Shown here piece by piece: positions 45,565-54,945 of a DNA stretch of 64,000 nucleotides; position 1 is the first letter of the stretch, and every line of letters starts with the position of its first letter. Made by a program: the position numbers and the translations under genes. Location of the stretch: the NCBI RefSeq assembly GCF_900105115.1, contig NZ_FNRV01000001.1, forward strand, positions 1,550,001 to 1,614,000, in the 5' to 3' direction. The notes under the pieces were generated by a model. That model saw nothing but the letters and a program-made list of their open reading frames with translations, was not told the origin of the DNA and did no database searches. This DNA comes from Pseudomonas mohnii. Lineage in GTDB: Bacteria; Pseudomonadota; Gammaproteobacteria; Pseudomonadales; Pseudomonadaceae.

Positions 45565-46527
45565 ATGACAATCCTTGATTCGCAGGTGGTCGTTGGTGTG
45601 GATGTGGCGAAGGATGAGATCGTTGTCTATCGATGCGACGAAGAGAGCACTTTGATCGTCGCCAATGAACGATCAGCACTGAAAAAGTGGCTTAAGTTAT
45701 TGCCAGACAACTGTGCACTGGCGCTTGAAGCGACCAACACCTACCACCTCGACACGACGGAAATCGCTCATGAACTGGGTCATGACGTTTACGTCATTGA
45801 TGGCAGCCGCCTTAATAAATACCGCGATGGGATAGGTGTCCGGGCAAAAACAGATGCTCTGGACGCGGTCTTGCTGGCGCGTTATTTGGGCAAGGAGTCC
45901 GACAAGCTCAGGGTCTGGAGTCCGCCTCCCAAGGCTTACACGCAGCTCAAAAGCTTGCTGCGACGCCGGGCTGAGCTTGTTCGACATCGGGTGGCAATCA
46001 AGCAAAGTTGGAGGGACGAACCCTTGCTCGAAGAGGCGCTGGGTGAATACCTGCGCTGTGTAGAGCAGATTGAAAAAGGCATTCAGAAGGCGCTGAAGAA
46101 CATCGTTAGCGAAGCGGGTATGGACGCTCAGGTAAAACGCTGCCAAGCCGTTGAAGGCATAGGCGTCCTGACGGCCACAGCGGCGGTAACAGCTTTCATG
46201 CGCGGAGAGTTTTCCGACAGCGATGGCTTCATCGCCTTCCTGGGAATGGATCCGCGAGTGAGACAATCAGGCAAGAAAGATCAGAGACGCTACTTGTCCA
46301 AACGGGGCGATTCGGAGTTCCGGCGCTTATTTCACAACAGCGCAATGGCTGCCAGCCGCTCACCAACCTGGAGACCGTTCTATCAGCGTTACCTGGACCG
46401 AGGCCTCAAAGGTACCCAGGCCTTGGTGATTCTGGCTCGCAAACTGGCCAGAGTGGTGTTTGCCTTGATGAAAAACCAAAGTGAGTACCAACCAAATTCT
46501 ATGTTTGGGGGTTCCCCCCAAACATAG
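45565..46527 (+). CDS. IS110-family transposase/recombinase
   Basis: 320 residues. The N-terminal RuvC-like DEDD domain has D13 (VGVDVAKD), E55 (LALEATNTYH) and D97/D100 (RAKTDALDAV). The C-terminal domain (VEGIGVLTATAAVTAF, then FLGMDPRVRQSGKKDQ) carries the serine nucleophile region around HNSAMAAS (about 259-264). The frame is full length with no break, so the element may be active. GGAGGGTGGGCC precedes the ATG. Such enzymes use an element-encoded RNA to choose target and donor. Confidence 0.95.
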   Translation: MTILDSQVVVGVDVAKDEIVVYRCDEESTLIVANERSALKKWLKLLPDNCALALEATNTYHLDTTEIAHELGHDVYVIDGSRLNKYRDGIGVRAKTDALDAVLLARYLGKESDKLRVWSPPPKAYTQLKSLLRRRAELVRHRVAIKQSWRDEPLLEEALGEYLRCVEQIEKGIQKALKNIVSEAGMDAQVKRCQAVEGIGVLTATAAVTAFMRGEFSDSDGFIAFLGMDPRVRQSGKKDQRRYLSKRGDSEFRRLFHNSAMAASRSPTWRPFYQRYLDRGLKGTQALVILARKLARVVFALMKNQSEYQPNSMFGGSPQT

Positions 46528-46565
46528 AATCTCCCACAGATTTTATGTCGCTTGGGAGAATGACT

Positions 46566-46757
46566 TCATATTCTGACGTTACCCCGTGGCCCCGCGATCG
46601 CCCAAATGATCAGGCCCAAAACCGGCAGCAACAGGATCAACAGCACCCAGAGGACTTTCATCCCGGTTTCGGCGCCACTTTTGAGTACGTTGATGATTGC
46701 CCAGATGTCCAGGGCAAGGATGATCAGGCCTACCAGGCTGTTGAACGTGGAACCCAT
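46566..46757 (-). CDS. PLDc_N-domain small membrane protein
   Basis: 63 residues with two helices: LVGLIILALDIWAIINVL and KVLWVLLILLLPVLGLIIWAIAG, ending in PRG. This is the pattern of the cardiolipin-synthase N-terminal (PLDc_N) domain found alone in many small proteins. CAGGAG lies 8 nt before the ATG. Function unknown. Confidence 0.8.
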   Translation of the reverse strand: MGSTFNSLVGLIILALDIWAIINVLKSGAETGMKVLWVLLILLLPVLGLIIWAIAGPRGNVRI

Positions 46758-46839
46758 GGTGACGCTCCTGAAGAGTGATTGGCCCTCTTAGGATAGCTGC
46801 CCGATGCCAGGGTTCCGTTTTTATTGACAGCTTGCGGTT

Positions 46840-47370
46840 TCAAACGTGAACGGCCACTTTCAAGGCTTCCAGAGACGGCGCAGCGGCAATGCCGACTTCG
46901 GCGCACAGCTCCAGCACCCGCGGCACGTCGTTGCCGTAGACCAGAACGACTTGCAGTTCGTCGTCGAGCAACTGGCTGAAGTTCATCAGCACATAGCCAC
47001 CGTTTTCCTTGTTCAGGCTGCTCATTTGCACCTGAATGCGATTGAGCGCGGTCAGGGCTTCGGTCTTGGCCAGTTGCTTGGGCTTGATATTGAAGTCGAC
47101 GCCCGGCCCGAACGAAGCAACGATCTGCGCGAACAGGTCCATGTAGGTGTCGGCCTGGAACATCACGGTCTCCGGCAGACTGCCGACGACCACCCACTCG
47201 CCCAGCGGGATCGGGAAGGTGTCGTCGTAGTTGATGTCCGGATTGGCCGCCAGGAAACCCTCGGGGTCCGCGTAAGCCTGGGCCGCCTCGTCAGCGACCT
47301 TGAGGATTTCGTCATCGCCCATGCACCCGGAGCTGATTTTGCTGATGAGTTCGACGAGTGCGGCTTTCAT
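46840..47370 (-). CDS. Conserved-type cytoplasmic protein, unknown function
   Basis: 176 residues starting MKAALVELISKISSGCMGDDEIL. It is a mixed alpha/beta protein without signal peptide or membrane segment; features include TFPIPLGEWVVVGSLPETV and SFGPGVDFNIKP. It lies 96 bp downstream of an ankyrin-repeat gene with the same orientation. I do not recognise a family. The start is placed just after the REP-like repeat; the longer frame would read through that repeat. Confidence 0.7.
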   Translation of the reverse strand: MKAALVELISKISSGCMGDDEILKVADEAAQAYADPEGFLAANPDINYDDTFPIPLGEWVVVGSLPETVMFQADTYMDLFAQIVASFGPGVDFNIKPKQLAKTEALTALNRIQVQMSSLNKENGGYVLMNFSQLLDDELQVVLVYGNDVPRVLELCAEVGIAAAPSLEALKVAVHV

Positions 47371-47379
47371 GGGGCGGAT

Positions 47380-47456
47380 CCTGTAGCGAGGGAGTTTTGA
47401 GGGCGCGAAGGATAACGCATTCAGTGAGTACTGCGCAGGTTGCTCCCTCGCCACAG
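47380..47456. repeat. Degenerate REP-like inverted pair
   Basis: ctgtagcgagggag (47381-47394) and the inverse ctccctcgccacag (47443-47456) are separated by 48 bp, between the ankyrin gene and the next gene of the same orientation. Confidence 0.6.
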
Positions 47457-47466
47457 AAGTACAGCG

Positions 47467-47985
47467 TCAGCCCAGCAGTTTTTCCAACTGCGCAACGGTG
47501 TCCACAGCCCCCATGGTCCTGGCGGCTTCCAGCGCGGTGACGCCATTGGCGTCCCTGGCTTTCGGATCGGCACCTTTGCTGATCAGGTAGTCGACAATGG
47601 CGACGCGGTTGAACATCGCCGCCATCATCAGCTCCGTACGGCCATCGAACGACGAGCCTTCGACTTGCGCCCCGCCTTCAACCAGCGCCGTGACCACCGC
47701 CAGGTCGCCCTTGAAGGCGGCACCGGCAATCGGGCTCTGGCCGTTGTCGTTGCGGATTTCCGGATCGGCCTTGTGTTCGAGCAAGACTTTTACCGTGTCC
47801 ACATGACCATGGTAAGCGGCCAGCATCAGCAAGGTGTCGCCCTTGTGATTGCGCAGGTTCGGCGGCAAGCCCTTGGTCAGCAGCGCAGCCATCATGGCCG
47901 CATCGCCCTCCCGCGCCTTGTTGAATACCTGTTCGGCAAATTCGGCAGCTTCTTCGGGGGTCATCTGGCGGCTTTTATCTGACAT
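47467..47985 (-). CDS. Ankyrin-repeat protein
   Basis: 172 residues with about four ankyrin repeats (for example HKGDTLLMLAAYHGHVDTVKVLLEHKADP, then DGRTELMMAAMFNRVAIVDYLISKGADP). It has no signal peptide. In other Pseudomonas a similar AnkB lies next to a catalase gene; none is present here. GGAGCG lies 5 nt before the start MSDKSRQM; an ATG four codons earlier is also open. It probably mediates a protein contact. Confidence 0.87.
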   Translation of the reverse strand: MSDKSRQMTPEEAAEFAEQVFNKAREGDAAMMAALLTKGLPPNLRNHKGDTLLMLAAYHGHVDTVKVLLEHKADPEIRNDNGQSPIAGAAFKGDLAVVTALVEGGAQVEGSSFDGRTELMMAAMFNRVAIVDYLISKGADPKARDANGVTALEAARTMGAVDTVAQLEKLLG

Positions 47986-48081
47986 TGAACGCTCCACTTT
48001 CAGTTATTCGCAAAGCCGACAGTTTCCCGAGCAGCCCCGGCACTGTCACTTCTTTTTTCTGAAGCGGGGCCATAGGCACAT

Positions 48082-49920
48082 TCAATATCGATATCGACCG
48101 CCGTGAATATCCTTCAGCATTTGCTCCGTCACCTGCACGTACGTTTCGGTTCCCGGCAGCCAGGCGTAGATCGGGTCAGCGCCGCTCCGGGCCGGGTCGA
48201 AAGCTTCATACTTGAGCCGGGTTTTCTGATATTTGAAGGTCCCGGTGGTCTCCATTTTCACTTTCACCCGCAGGAACAATGGCACGGCGTAGGCCGGCAT
48301 CTGTTGCCGGGCGAAGGCCAGCAGCTCGCTGAAATCCAGGGTCGCCAGGGATTCGGCCGGCGTGATGGCGGCCATGCCGGCGCGGCCGTTGGTGTTGCGC
48401 ACTTCCACACCATAGGCCACGGCTTCGGAAATATGCGGGTGTCGCAGGAGGATGTTCTCGACCTCGGTGGTCGAAACGTTTTCGCCCTTCCAGCGATAGG
48501 TGTCACCCAGCCGATCAACGAACTGCGCATGGCCAAAACCAATGTTGCGCAACAGATCGCCGGTGTTGAAGTAGCGGTCACCCTTGACGAACACGTCGTG
48601 GAGCACGACTTTTTCGGTCTTTTGCGGATCGGTGTAACCGTCCAGTGGCGCCTTGTCGTCGATTTTCGCCAGCAACAACCCCTGCTCGCCCTTGCCCACC
48701 TTGCGCATGAAGCCGTTGGCTTCGCGAATCGGCGCGCCGCTGTCGTGGTCGTAAACCGCCAACTCCCAGGACATCAGGGAAAAACCGACAGTGTTGTCGA
48801 AATTCAGAATGTTGGTGAAACCGATATTGCCATCACTGGCGGCGTACAGCTCGCAGATGTGACACACGCCGAAACGTGTCTTGAATTCACCCCATGCGCC
48901 GGGGCGCAGGCCGTTGCCGATCATTTTGGTGACGCCGTGCTGGCGGTCGTCGGCAGTGGGCGGTTGATCGACCAGATAACGGCACAATTCGCCGACGTAA
49001 CCGAGGGTGGTCGCGCGGTATTTGCGCACATCGTTCCAGAACTGACTGGCGCTGAACTTGCGGCGGATGGCGAATCCCGAGGCACCGCTGATGGCCGAAC
49101 CCCAGCACACGCAAAGTCCGGTGGCGTGATAGAGCGGCAAGGTGCAATAGACGACATCGTCCGGGCGCATATCCAGCGCGATCATGCCGAAGCTCGCCGA
49201 GCTGCGCATCCAGCGCCCGTGCTTGAACACCCCGGCCTTGGGCAACCCGGTGGTGCCCGAGGTGTAGATATAGAAACAGGGGTCGTCGAAAAACACCTGC
49301 TGGCTGCTGACGGGGTTGTCACAGGCGTTGTCGAGGCTGGCGGTCATCAGGTTGATGAAACCCTCGGGGGAAACGCCCGGATGGCTGTAGGTGTCCCGAT
49401 CAGCGACAAACCAGGTGCGAGCCGGCGCCATCGATACCCGCTCGCGTACCGCCAGAAACGTCGCCACCAGCTCTTCGCCGACGACGATGGCCACCGGCGC
49501 CACCAGATTCAGGCTATGCACCAGGGTATCGCGGGTTTGTGAGGTATTGAGCAGCGCACTGATCGCACCGACCTTGGCCACCGCCAATATCGTCACCAGC
49601 AGCTCCGGACGATTTTCGATGAACACCGCCACCACATCGCCCTTGCCGATGCCTTGGGCAATCAAGTGATGGGCGATGCGATTGGCCCACTGGTTGACCT
49701 GTGCATAAGTCAGCGTGACCTCGCCGTACAGCAAGGCCGGCCCTTGGGGATTGCGCAAGGTTGCTTGTTCGAAACTCCAGCCCAGGCCACACGCTTGGGT
49801 CGGGTCCTTGACGTTAGCCACTTTCATTCCCTTCACCACCCGCGGAATGGCTTTGGCAATGGACGGCAGCTTGCGGAGCATCATGCCCCAGGTGATGGTG
49901 TCGCGTGGCGTGCGGCTCAT
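48082..49920 (-). CDS. Long-chain acyl-CoA synthetase (FadD6/FATP type)
   Basis: 612 residues. It activates fatty acids to acyl-CoA with ATP. The AMP-binding motif is YIYTSGTTGLPKAG (around residue 217), with YAASDGNIGFTNI (around 360) and the LGDTYRWKGENVSTTEVE hinge (around 480). The C-terminal GTFKYQKTRLKYEAFDP is typical of the very-long-chain/FATP branch. The usual catalytic lysine environment is present near the C-terminus. GGGAG precedes the ATG. It stands alone. Confidence 0.92.
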   Translation of the reverse strand: MSRTPRDTITWGMMLRKLPSIAKAIPRVVKGMKVANVKDPTQACGLGWSFEQATLRNPQGPALLYGEVTLTYAQVNQWANRIAHHLIAQGIGKGDVVAVFIENRPELLVTILAVAKVGAISALLNTSQTRDTLVHSLNLVAPVAIVVGEELVATFLAVRERVSMAPARTWFVADRDTYSHPGVSPEGFINLMTASLDNACDNPVSSQQVFFDDPCFYIYTSGTTGLPKAGVFKHGRWMRSSASFGMIALDMRPDDVVYCTLPLYHATGLCVCWGSAISGASGFAIRRKFSASQFWNDVRKYRATTLGYVGELCRYLVDQPPTADDRQHGVTKMIGNGLRPGAWGEFKTRFGVCHICELYAASDGNIGFTNILNFDNTVGFSLMSWELAVYDHDSGAPIREANGFMRKVGKGEQGLLLAKIDDKAPLDGYTDPQKTEKVVLHDVFVKGDRYFNTGDLLRNIGFGHAQFVDRLGDTYRWKGENVSTTEVENILLRHPHISEAVAYGVEVRNTNGRAGMAAITPAESLATLDFSELLAFARQQMPAYAVPLFLRVKVKMETTGTFKYQKTRLKYEAFDPARSGADPIYAWLPGTETYVQVTEQMLKDIHGGRYRY

Positions 49921-50264
49921 GGTAGCTCCCGTTCGATCTTTTTATTGTCGGGCGGCGTTGATTGAGCCCGAAAATACGTCAACGGTTCTTGAGCTGTACA
50001 CGCGGTTTTTGAAATGTTTTGTATCCGCCACAGCGATGTTGGAAATCATGAGCATCTGCGCACGCAATGGTTCCATCGAATCGCCGACGACCACGCAAAA
50101 TGCAGGATGCACGATGGCCCTTCATGCAAATTGCACGGAAATATAAATCAGCTAAAAACGTAACTTATTGATTTATATAGAATTTCATTAAATTCGCGTG
50201 CTGGCACAATCGCTGCAACTACCACCTCATGTTTGCCATTCCAGCGCTAACGGAGCCGAAAGAC
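49921..50264. other. Intergenic region, AT-rich toward the right
   Basis: No supported gene in 344 bp. It must contain divergent promoters for the acyl-CoA synthetase and the DUF3509-type gene. The stretch around 50140-50200 is AT-rich (atttatatagaatttcatt) and is the best promoter candidate for the latter. Confidence 0.4.
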
Positions 50265-50543
50265 ATGAGCATGATCCAAGAAAAATTTTCGTCCTTGTTC
50301 TCCAACTTCGAAGTCACCACCCAGCCACGACCTGACGGCGGGATTCTGCTGACCCTGCGCGGTGGCGAAGACAAAGTGTTCAAGCGCTCGATTTCCTACC
50401 AGCAATTGCACAACGGCGATCAACTGTCGTGGGTCATCAGCGCGATCCGTCGCGACCTCGCCGAACAGGCCAGCGAACTGCCACAAATCTCCATGCTCCA
50501 AAGCCAGCAGCGGTTTGCCCTGCCGACCTATCATTCGCTGTAA
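50265..50543 (+). CDS. DUF3509-type small protein
   Basis: 92 residues starting MSMIQEKFSSLFSNFEVTTQPRPDGGILLTL. The pattern of a short helix, a DGGILLTLRG strand, then FKRSISYQQLHNGDQL fits the Pseudomonas-restricted DUF3509 family. GGAG lies 9 nt before the ATG. Function unknown. Confidence 0.82.
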   Translation: MSMIQEKFSSLFSNFEVTTQPRPDGGILLTLRGGEDKVFKRSISYQQLHNGDQLSWVISAIRRDLAEQASELPQISMLQSQQRFALPTYHSL

Positions 50544-50555
50544 AGCCCAAATAAC

Positions 50556-50658
50556 TGTAGGAGCGAGCCTGCTCGCGATGGTCGTCAACGAATACGCGTG
50601 TGGCCTGGTTAAACCCGGCGCACTCGGGTCCATCGCCAGCAGGCTGGCTCCTACAGGT
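50556..50658. repeat. Inverted REP pair, mixed variants
   Basis: The left copy has the common gagcgagcctgctcgcgatgg form (50557-50581). The right copy is catcgccagcaggctggctcc (50631-50651), i.e. a CCAGC variant. The two arms are not perfectly complementary. Confidence 0.85.
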
Positions 50659-50668
50659 TATGTGTGGC

Positions 50669-51352
50669 TTAGAACGTCGAGGGATCGATCCGCTCAAAAC
50701 TGTCCACCGTGACATGCCCCGCCAATTCCCCACCCTCACGGGCCAGCCCGCACGTGGCCATCCCCGCCATGTGCGCCGCGTCCAGCTCTTCGACGATGTC
50801 CGACAGAAACAGAATCTGCGAGGCTTCCAGGCCAATAGCCCGTGTGATGTTGGTATAGGACTGTGCTTCGCGCTTGGGTCCTGACGTGGTGTCGAAATAG
50901 CCGCTGAACAATGGCGTCAAATCCCCCGCCTCCGAGCAACCGAAAATCAGGCGCTGGGCCTGGATCGAGCCCGAGGAATAGACAAACAGTTGATAACCCT
51001 GCTGGTGCCAGCGCTTCAGCGCTTCGACGGCGTCGGGGTAGACGTGGCCTTTGAGTTGCCCGGCCTGGTAGCCCTGCTCCCAGACCATTCCTTGCAACGC
51101 CTTGAGCGGCGTGGCCTTGCGGTCTTCGGCAATCCAGCCCAACAGAATCTCGATCACCCGCTCGACGTCGGCATCCGGCGCGTTGCTGTCGCGGCGCACG
51201 CTGGCCAGTTGTTCAGCGACGTCGTTGCGCCCGGCGTTCTGACGGACAAAGTCCGGCAGGTGTTTCGCGGCGTAGGGAAACAGCACGTCGAACACAAAAC
51301 TCACCGCGCTGGTGGTGCCTTCGATGTCGGTGAGAATCGCTTTGATCGGCAT
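50669..51352 (-). CDS. mtnC: Enolase-phosphatase E1 MtnC
   Basis: 227 residues. A HAD enzyme that enolises and dephosphorylates 2,3-diketo-5-methylthiopentyl-1-phosphate in methionine salvage. Motif I is [13 protein letters not shown], motif [12 protein letters not shown], and the lysine lies in [10 protein letters not shown]. It starts 4 bp after the mtnD stop and is the last gene of the mtnB-mtnD-mtnC unit. Confidence 0.94.
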   Translation of the reverse strand: MPIKAILTDIEGTTSAVSFVFDVLFPYAAKHLPDFVRQNAGRNDVAEQLASVRRDSNAPDADVERVIEILLGWIAEDRKATPLKALQGMVWEQGYQAGQLKGHVYPDAVEALKRWHQQGYQLFVYSSGSIQAQRLIFGCSEAGDLTPLFSGYFDTTSGPKREAQSYTNITRAIGLEASQILFLSDIVEELDAAHMAGMATCGLAREGGELAGHVTVDSFERIDPSTF

Positions 51353-51356
51353 CGTT

Positions 51357-51902
51357 TCAGTCCTCAAGACGCGGGAAGCGGCCAGCGATGTCTTCGCCGG
51401 TGAAATTGGCCACCCAGCCTTCGGGGTTATTGAACAGCCGAATCGCGACGAAATGTGGATGCTCGCCCATGTCGAACCAGTGCTTGGTACCGGCAGGCAC
51501 CGAGATCAGGTCGTTTTTCTCGCAGAGTACGGCGTAGACGTAATCGTCGATGTGCAGGGTGAACAAACCACGGCCAGCGACGAAGAAACGCACTTCGTCT
51601 TCGCCATGCTGGTGCTCATCAAGGAACTTGGCGCGCAATTCGGCTTTTTGCGGGTGATCGCTGTTCAGGCTGATCACATCGACAGTGATGTAGCCGCGCT
51701 CGGTCATCAGCTTGTCGATCTGCTCTTGATAGGCCGCGATCACTTCTTCCTGACTGGCGCCCGGCTGGATTTTCGTCGCCGCTTGCCAGCGATCAAACCG
51801 TACGCCCTGCTCGGCCAGGGTCGAGGCGATATCTTCGAAATGGGTCAGCACCTTGTTCGGAATGTCAGGGCTTGAGACGTGGTAGACGGACAGGCTGCTC
51901 AT
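51357..51902 (-). CDS. mtnD: Acireductone dioxygenase MtnD
   Basis: 181 residues, a cupin. It oxidises the acireductone to the keto acid precursor of methionine (Fe form) or off-pathway products (Ni form). The metal-binding residues are in [16 protein letters not shown] (His, His, Glu) and GTKHWFDMG (His). AAGGAG precedes the ATG. It lies between mtnB and mtnC. Confidence 0.95.
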   Translation of the reverse strand: MSSLSVYHVSSPDIPNKVLTHFEDIASTLAEQGVRFDRWQAATKIQPGASQEEVIAAYQEQIDKLMTERGYITVDVISLNSDHPQKAELRAKFLDEHQHGEDEVRFFVAGRGLFTLHIDDYVYAVLCEKNDLISVPAGTKHWFDMGEHPHFVAIRLFNNPEGWVANFTGEDIAGRFPRLED

Positions 51903-51921
51903 CGGGCAACTCCTTGACGGT

Positions 51922-52548
51922 TCAGGCTTTACGGTGAGAGAGCGAGCGGGTTTTCAACTCGCACTCGAACAAGAATTCAAAGGCCTCGATCTGCCGCAGG
52001 GCGTCGCTCATGCGCGCGCCCCAGGTGTAGAGGCCATGGCCGCGAATCAGGTAGCCAACGCAATCGGGATGGGCGTCGAGCCAAGGCTGTACCTTGGCGG
52101 CGAGGCGCGCAATGTCCTGATCGTTGTCGAAAATCGGCACCCGCACCTGCGATTCGTGGGTCGACACGCCGCTGAAGGCTTTTTGCAGTTCGTAATCTTC
52201 GAAATCGATGAAGTCTTCCGGCGTCAGGCGCGACAGCACCGTGGCGTTCACCGAATGAGTGTGCAACACCGCGCCGATCTCCGGACGCCAGCTGTAGAGC
52301 TGAGTGTGCAGCAGGGTTTCGGCGGACGGTTTCTTGCCCGGTTCCAGGCTGTTGCCCGACAGATCCGTGGCCAGCACATCGTCCAGGCCCAATTGGCCCT
52401 TGTGCTTGCCCGACACCGTCAGCAGCGCTTCGGTCGGCGACAGTCGGGTCGAATAATTGCTGCTGGTGGCTGGCGACCAGCCGCGGCCATACAGGAAACG
52501 CCCGGCGTCGATGATTTCCTGGGCGAGGTGTTCACGGGTAAGGCTCAT
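51922..52548 (-). CDS. mtnB: Methylthioribulose-1-phosphate dehydratase MtnB
   Basis: 208 residues, class II aldolase fold. Zn ligands lie in VLHTHSVNATVL (two His) and LIRGHGLYTWG (third His). The catalytic SSNYSTRLSPTE segment precedes them. The ATG overlaps the stop of the upstream MFS gene by 4 nt, so it is coupled to it. The start MSLTREHLAQE is chosen over an in-frame ATG seven codons earlier because of this overlap. Confidence 0.93.
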   Translation of the reverse strand: MSLTREHLAQEIIDAGRFLYGRGWSPATSSNYSTRLSPTEALLTVSGKHKGQLGLDDVLATDLSGNSLEPGKKPSAETLLHTQLYSWRPEIGAVLHTHSVNATVLSRLTPEDFIDFEDYELQKAFSGVSTHESQVRVPIFDNDQDIARLAAKVQPWLDAHPDCVGYLIRGHGLYTWGARMSDALRQIEAFEFLFECELKTRSLSHRKA

Positions 52549-53696
52549 GGCCTGTCCTCTTGCATACATGTGGCAATGATAACGGCAGCCGCGAGGGCTG
52601 CGAGGCTGGCAATACTAAAGGTCAATGCGGCGCCCAGGGCGTTCCAGCTGTAACCGGCGTACAACGCGCCCAGTGCGCCGCCGGTCCCGGCCAGTGCCGC
52701 GTACAACGCCTGGCCCTGGCCTTGCTGACGCGCGCCGAAGCTACGTTGCACGAATGAAATGGCAGCGGCGTGAAAGCTGCCGAATGTCGCCGCGTGCAAC
52801 ACCTGGGCAAACAACAATACCCAGAGGAACTCAGCCAACGAACCCAGCAACAACCATCGCAACGCCGCCAGCAGAAAACTCGCCAGCAGCACCCGGCGCA
52901 ACGAAAATCGCGCGAGGATTTTGCTCATGGCCATGAACATCAGCACTTCAGCCACCACGCCGACGGCCCAGAGCATGCCGATCACCCCGCGGCTGTAGCC
53001 CAATCGCTCAAGGTGCAAGGTCAGAAACGTGTAGTACGGGCCATGGCTCATCTGCATCAGCGCCACACACGCGTAAAAAGCCAGCACGCCGGGGCTGCGC
53101 AGTTGCTTGAGAAATCCCTCCCCCGCCACCCGGTGGCCCGGCGCCGGTTGCGCGTTCGGCACCCAAAGGCTGCTGAGCACGATCCCGGCCATGATCAGCA
53201 CCAGCGCCGCCGGGTAGATGTCGAGACTCAGCCATTCGAACAACCGGCCCAGCGCGACCACGGTGATAATGAAACCGATGGAGCCCCACAGGCGAATCTG
53301 ACTGTAGCGCGAGGTCTGGCCCTGCAGATGTGCGAGGGTGATGACTTCGAATTGCGGCAACACGGCGTGCCAGAAGAACGCATGCAAGGCCATGACCATC
53401 GCCAGCCAGGCGTAGGTCTTGCTGACGAAAATCAGTGAAAAGGTCAGCAGCGTGCAGACCGCGCCGAAACGCACGATGGCCAGCCGCCGGCCGGTGTAGT
53501 CACCCAGCCAGCCCCAGATGTTCGGCGCCACGCATCGCATCAACATCGGGATCGCCACCAGCTCACCGATGCGCGCGGCGGAAAATCCCAGGTGATCGAA
53601 GTACAGCGCCAGAAACGGTGCCGTCGAACCGAGCAAGGCGAAATAGAACAGATAGAAACTGGAAAGCCGCCAGTACGGCAGCGCCGCCACAGCCAT
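52545..53696 (-). CDS. MFS transporter coupled to mtnBDC
   Basis: 383 residues, twelve helices. LVAIPMLMRCVAPNIWGWLGDYTGRR is the family loop motif, and SQIRLWGSIGFIITV and GFGARQQGQGQALY-like segments match the HcaT/phenylpropionate-type MFS_1 branch. It overlaps mtnB by 4 nt and lies 28 bp after aroC, so it is part of the transcript. Uptake or export of methylthio-compounds is possible from context, but is not shown by the sequence. Confidence 0.85.
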   Translation of the reverse strand: MAVAALPYWRLSSFYLFYFALLGSTAPFLALYFDHLGFSAARIGELVAIPMLMRCVAPNIWGWLGDYTGRRLAIVRFGAVCTLLTFSLIFVSKTYAWLAMVMALHAFFWHAVLPQFEVITLAHLQGQTSRYSQIRLWGSIGFIITVVALGRLFEWLSLDIYPAALVLIMAGIVLSSLWVPNAQPAPGHRVAGEGFLKQLRSPGVLAFYACVALMQMSHGPYYTFLTLHLERLGYSRGVIGMLWAVGVVAEVLMFMAMSKILARFSLRRVLLASFLLAALRWLLLGSLAEFLWVLLFAQVLHAATFGSFHAAAISFVQRSFGARQQGQGQALYAALAGTGGALGALYAGYSWNALGAALTFSIASLAALAAAVIIATCMQEDRP

Positions 53697-53724
53697 CAGA
53701 CTGCAGCGGCTATCAGGTCAGCCA

Positions 53725-54816
53725 TTAAAGCTGACCCAGCACCGGGGTGCTCACGCGCACATCGGCGTTTTGCCCACGGTGGCGCAGCAGGTGGTCCATC
53801 AACACGATGGCCATCATCGCTTCGGCAATCGGCGTGGCGCGAATGCCGACGCACGGGTCGTGACGACCCTTGGTGATGACGTCCACCGGGTTTCCATGAA
53901 TGTCGATCGAACGGCCGGGCGTGGTGATGCTGGACGTTGGCTTCAGGGCCAGGTGCGCGACGATCGGCTGACCAGAAGAGATGCCACCGAGAATGCCGCC
54001 AGCGTTGTTGCTGAGGAAACCTTGCGGAGTCATTTCATCGCGATGCTCGGTGCCACGCTGGGCGACGCTGGCGAAACCGGCGCCGATTTCCACGCCCTTG
54101 ACCGCATTGATGCTCATCAGCGCATGGGCCAGTTCCGCGTCGAGGCGATCGAAAATCGGCTCGCCGAGGCCCGGCATCACGCCTTCGGCGACCACGGTGA
54201 TCTTGGCGCCCACTGAATCCTGGTCGCGGCGCAACTGGTCCATATAGGCTTCCAGTTCCGGCACTTTGTCCGGGTCCGGGCTGAAGAAGGCGTTTTCTTC
54301 TACAGAGTCCCAGGTCTTGAACGGAATTTCGATCGGGCCGAGCTGACTCATGTAGCCGCGAATGACGATGCCCTGGGTCGCCAGGTATTTTTTCGCAATC
54401 GCGCCAGCGGCAACGCGCATGGCGGTTTCACGCGCCGAGCTGCGGCCACCGCCGCGATAATCGCGCTCGCCGTACTTGTGGTGGTAGGTGTAGTCGGCGT
54501 GGGCCGGGCGGAACAGGTCCTTGATCGCCGAGTAGTCCTTGGATTTCTGGTCGGTATTGCGGATCAACAGGCCGATGGCGCACCCGGTGGTGCGACCTTC
54601 GAATACGCCGGAAAGGATTTCGACTTCGTCGGGTTCCTGGCGCTGGGTAGTGTGGCGGCTGGTGCCAGGCTTGCGCCGGTCGAGATCGCGCTGCAGATCT
54701 TCCAGGGAGATCTCCAGGCCCGGCGGGCAGCCATCGACAATGGCGACCAACGCCGGACCATGGCTTTCGCCAGCGGTGGTGACAGTGAACAGCTTGCCGT
54801 AGGTATTGCCGGACAT
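53725..54816 (-). CDS. aroC: Chorismate synthase AroC
   Basis: 363 residues, the standard length. It converts EPSP to chorismate with reduced FMN. Signatures: [18 protein letters not shown] at the N-terminus, [21 protein letters not shown] and RGTEHRDEM. The start [10 protein letters not shown] is fixed by family; the in-frame extension to 54888 is not conserved-looking. It is the first gene of the minus-strand run aroC-MFS-mtnB-mtnD-mtnC. Confidence 0.97.
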   Translation of the reverse strand: MSGNTYGKLFTVTTAGESHGPALVAIVDGCPPGLEISLEDLQRDLDRRKPGTSRHTTQRQEPDEVEILSGVFEGRTTGCAIGLLIRNTDQKSKDYSAIKDLFRPAHADYTYHHKYGERDYRGGGRSSARETAMRVAAGAIAKKYLATQGIVIRGYMSQLGPIEIPFKTWDSVEENAFFSPDPDKVPELEAYMDQLRRDQDSVGAKITVVAEGVMPGLGEPIFDRLDAELAHALMSINAVKGVEIGAGFASVAQRGTEHRDEMTPQGFLSNNAGGILGGISSGQPIVAHLALKPTSSITTPGRSIDIHGNPVDVITKGRHDPCVGIRATPIAEAMMAIVLMDHLLRHRGQNADVRVSTPVLGQL

Positions 54817-54945
54817 GCAGGACGCTCCGTGAAATGAACCTGAATACGTAATGCGCGCCAGTATACGCAGGCTACCCAAGTAGTTCATCCTCGAACCTTA
54901 TGGGTGTCGGCGAGTCCAACCGGCATCTTCGTTCATGATGGCGTG

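Larger units (their letters stand above)
45364..46532 (+). mobile_element. IS110-family insertion sequence in a REP palindrome
   Basis: The element occupies 45366-46530 with the dinucleotide CT on both sides (45364-45365 and 46531-46532). Removing it restores the REP end gctcgctcccacag. It has no long terminal repeats; only TATGTTT near the left end and AAACATA at the right end are inverted. The noncoding left end is about 199 bp and the right end is only a few bases after the stop, the layout of the IS110 subgroup. The gene lies on the plus strand. A palindrome TATGTTTGGGGG/CCCCCAAACATA forms the last 27 bases. Confidence 0.85.
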
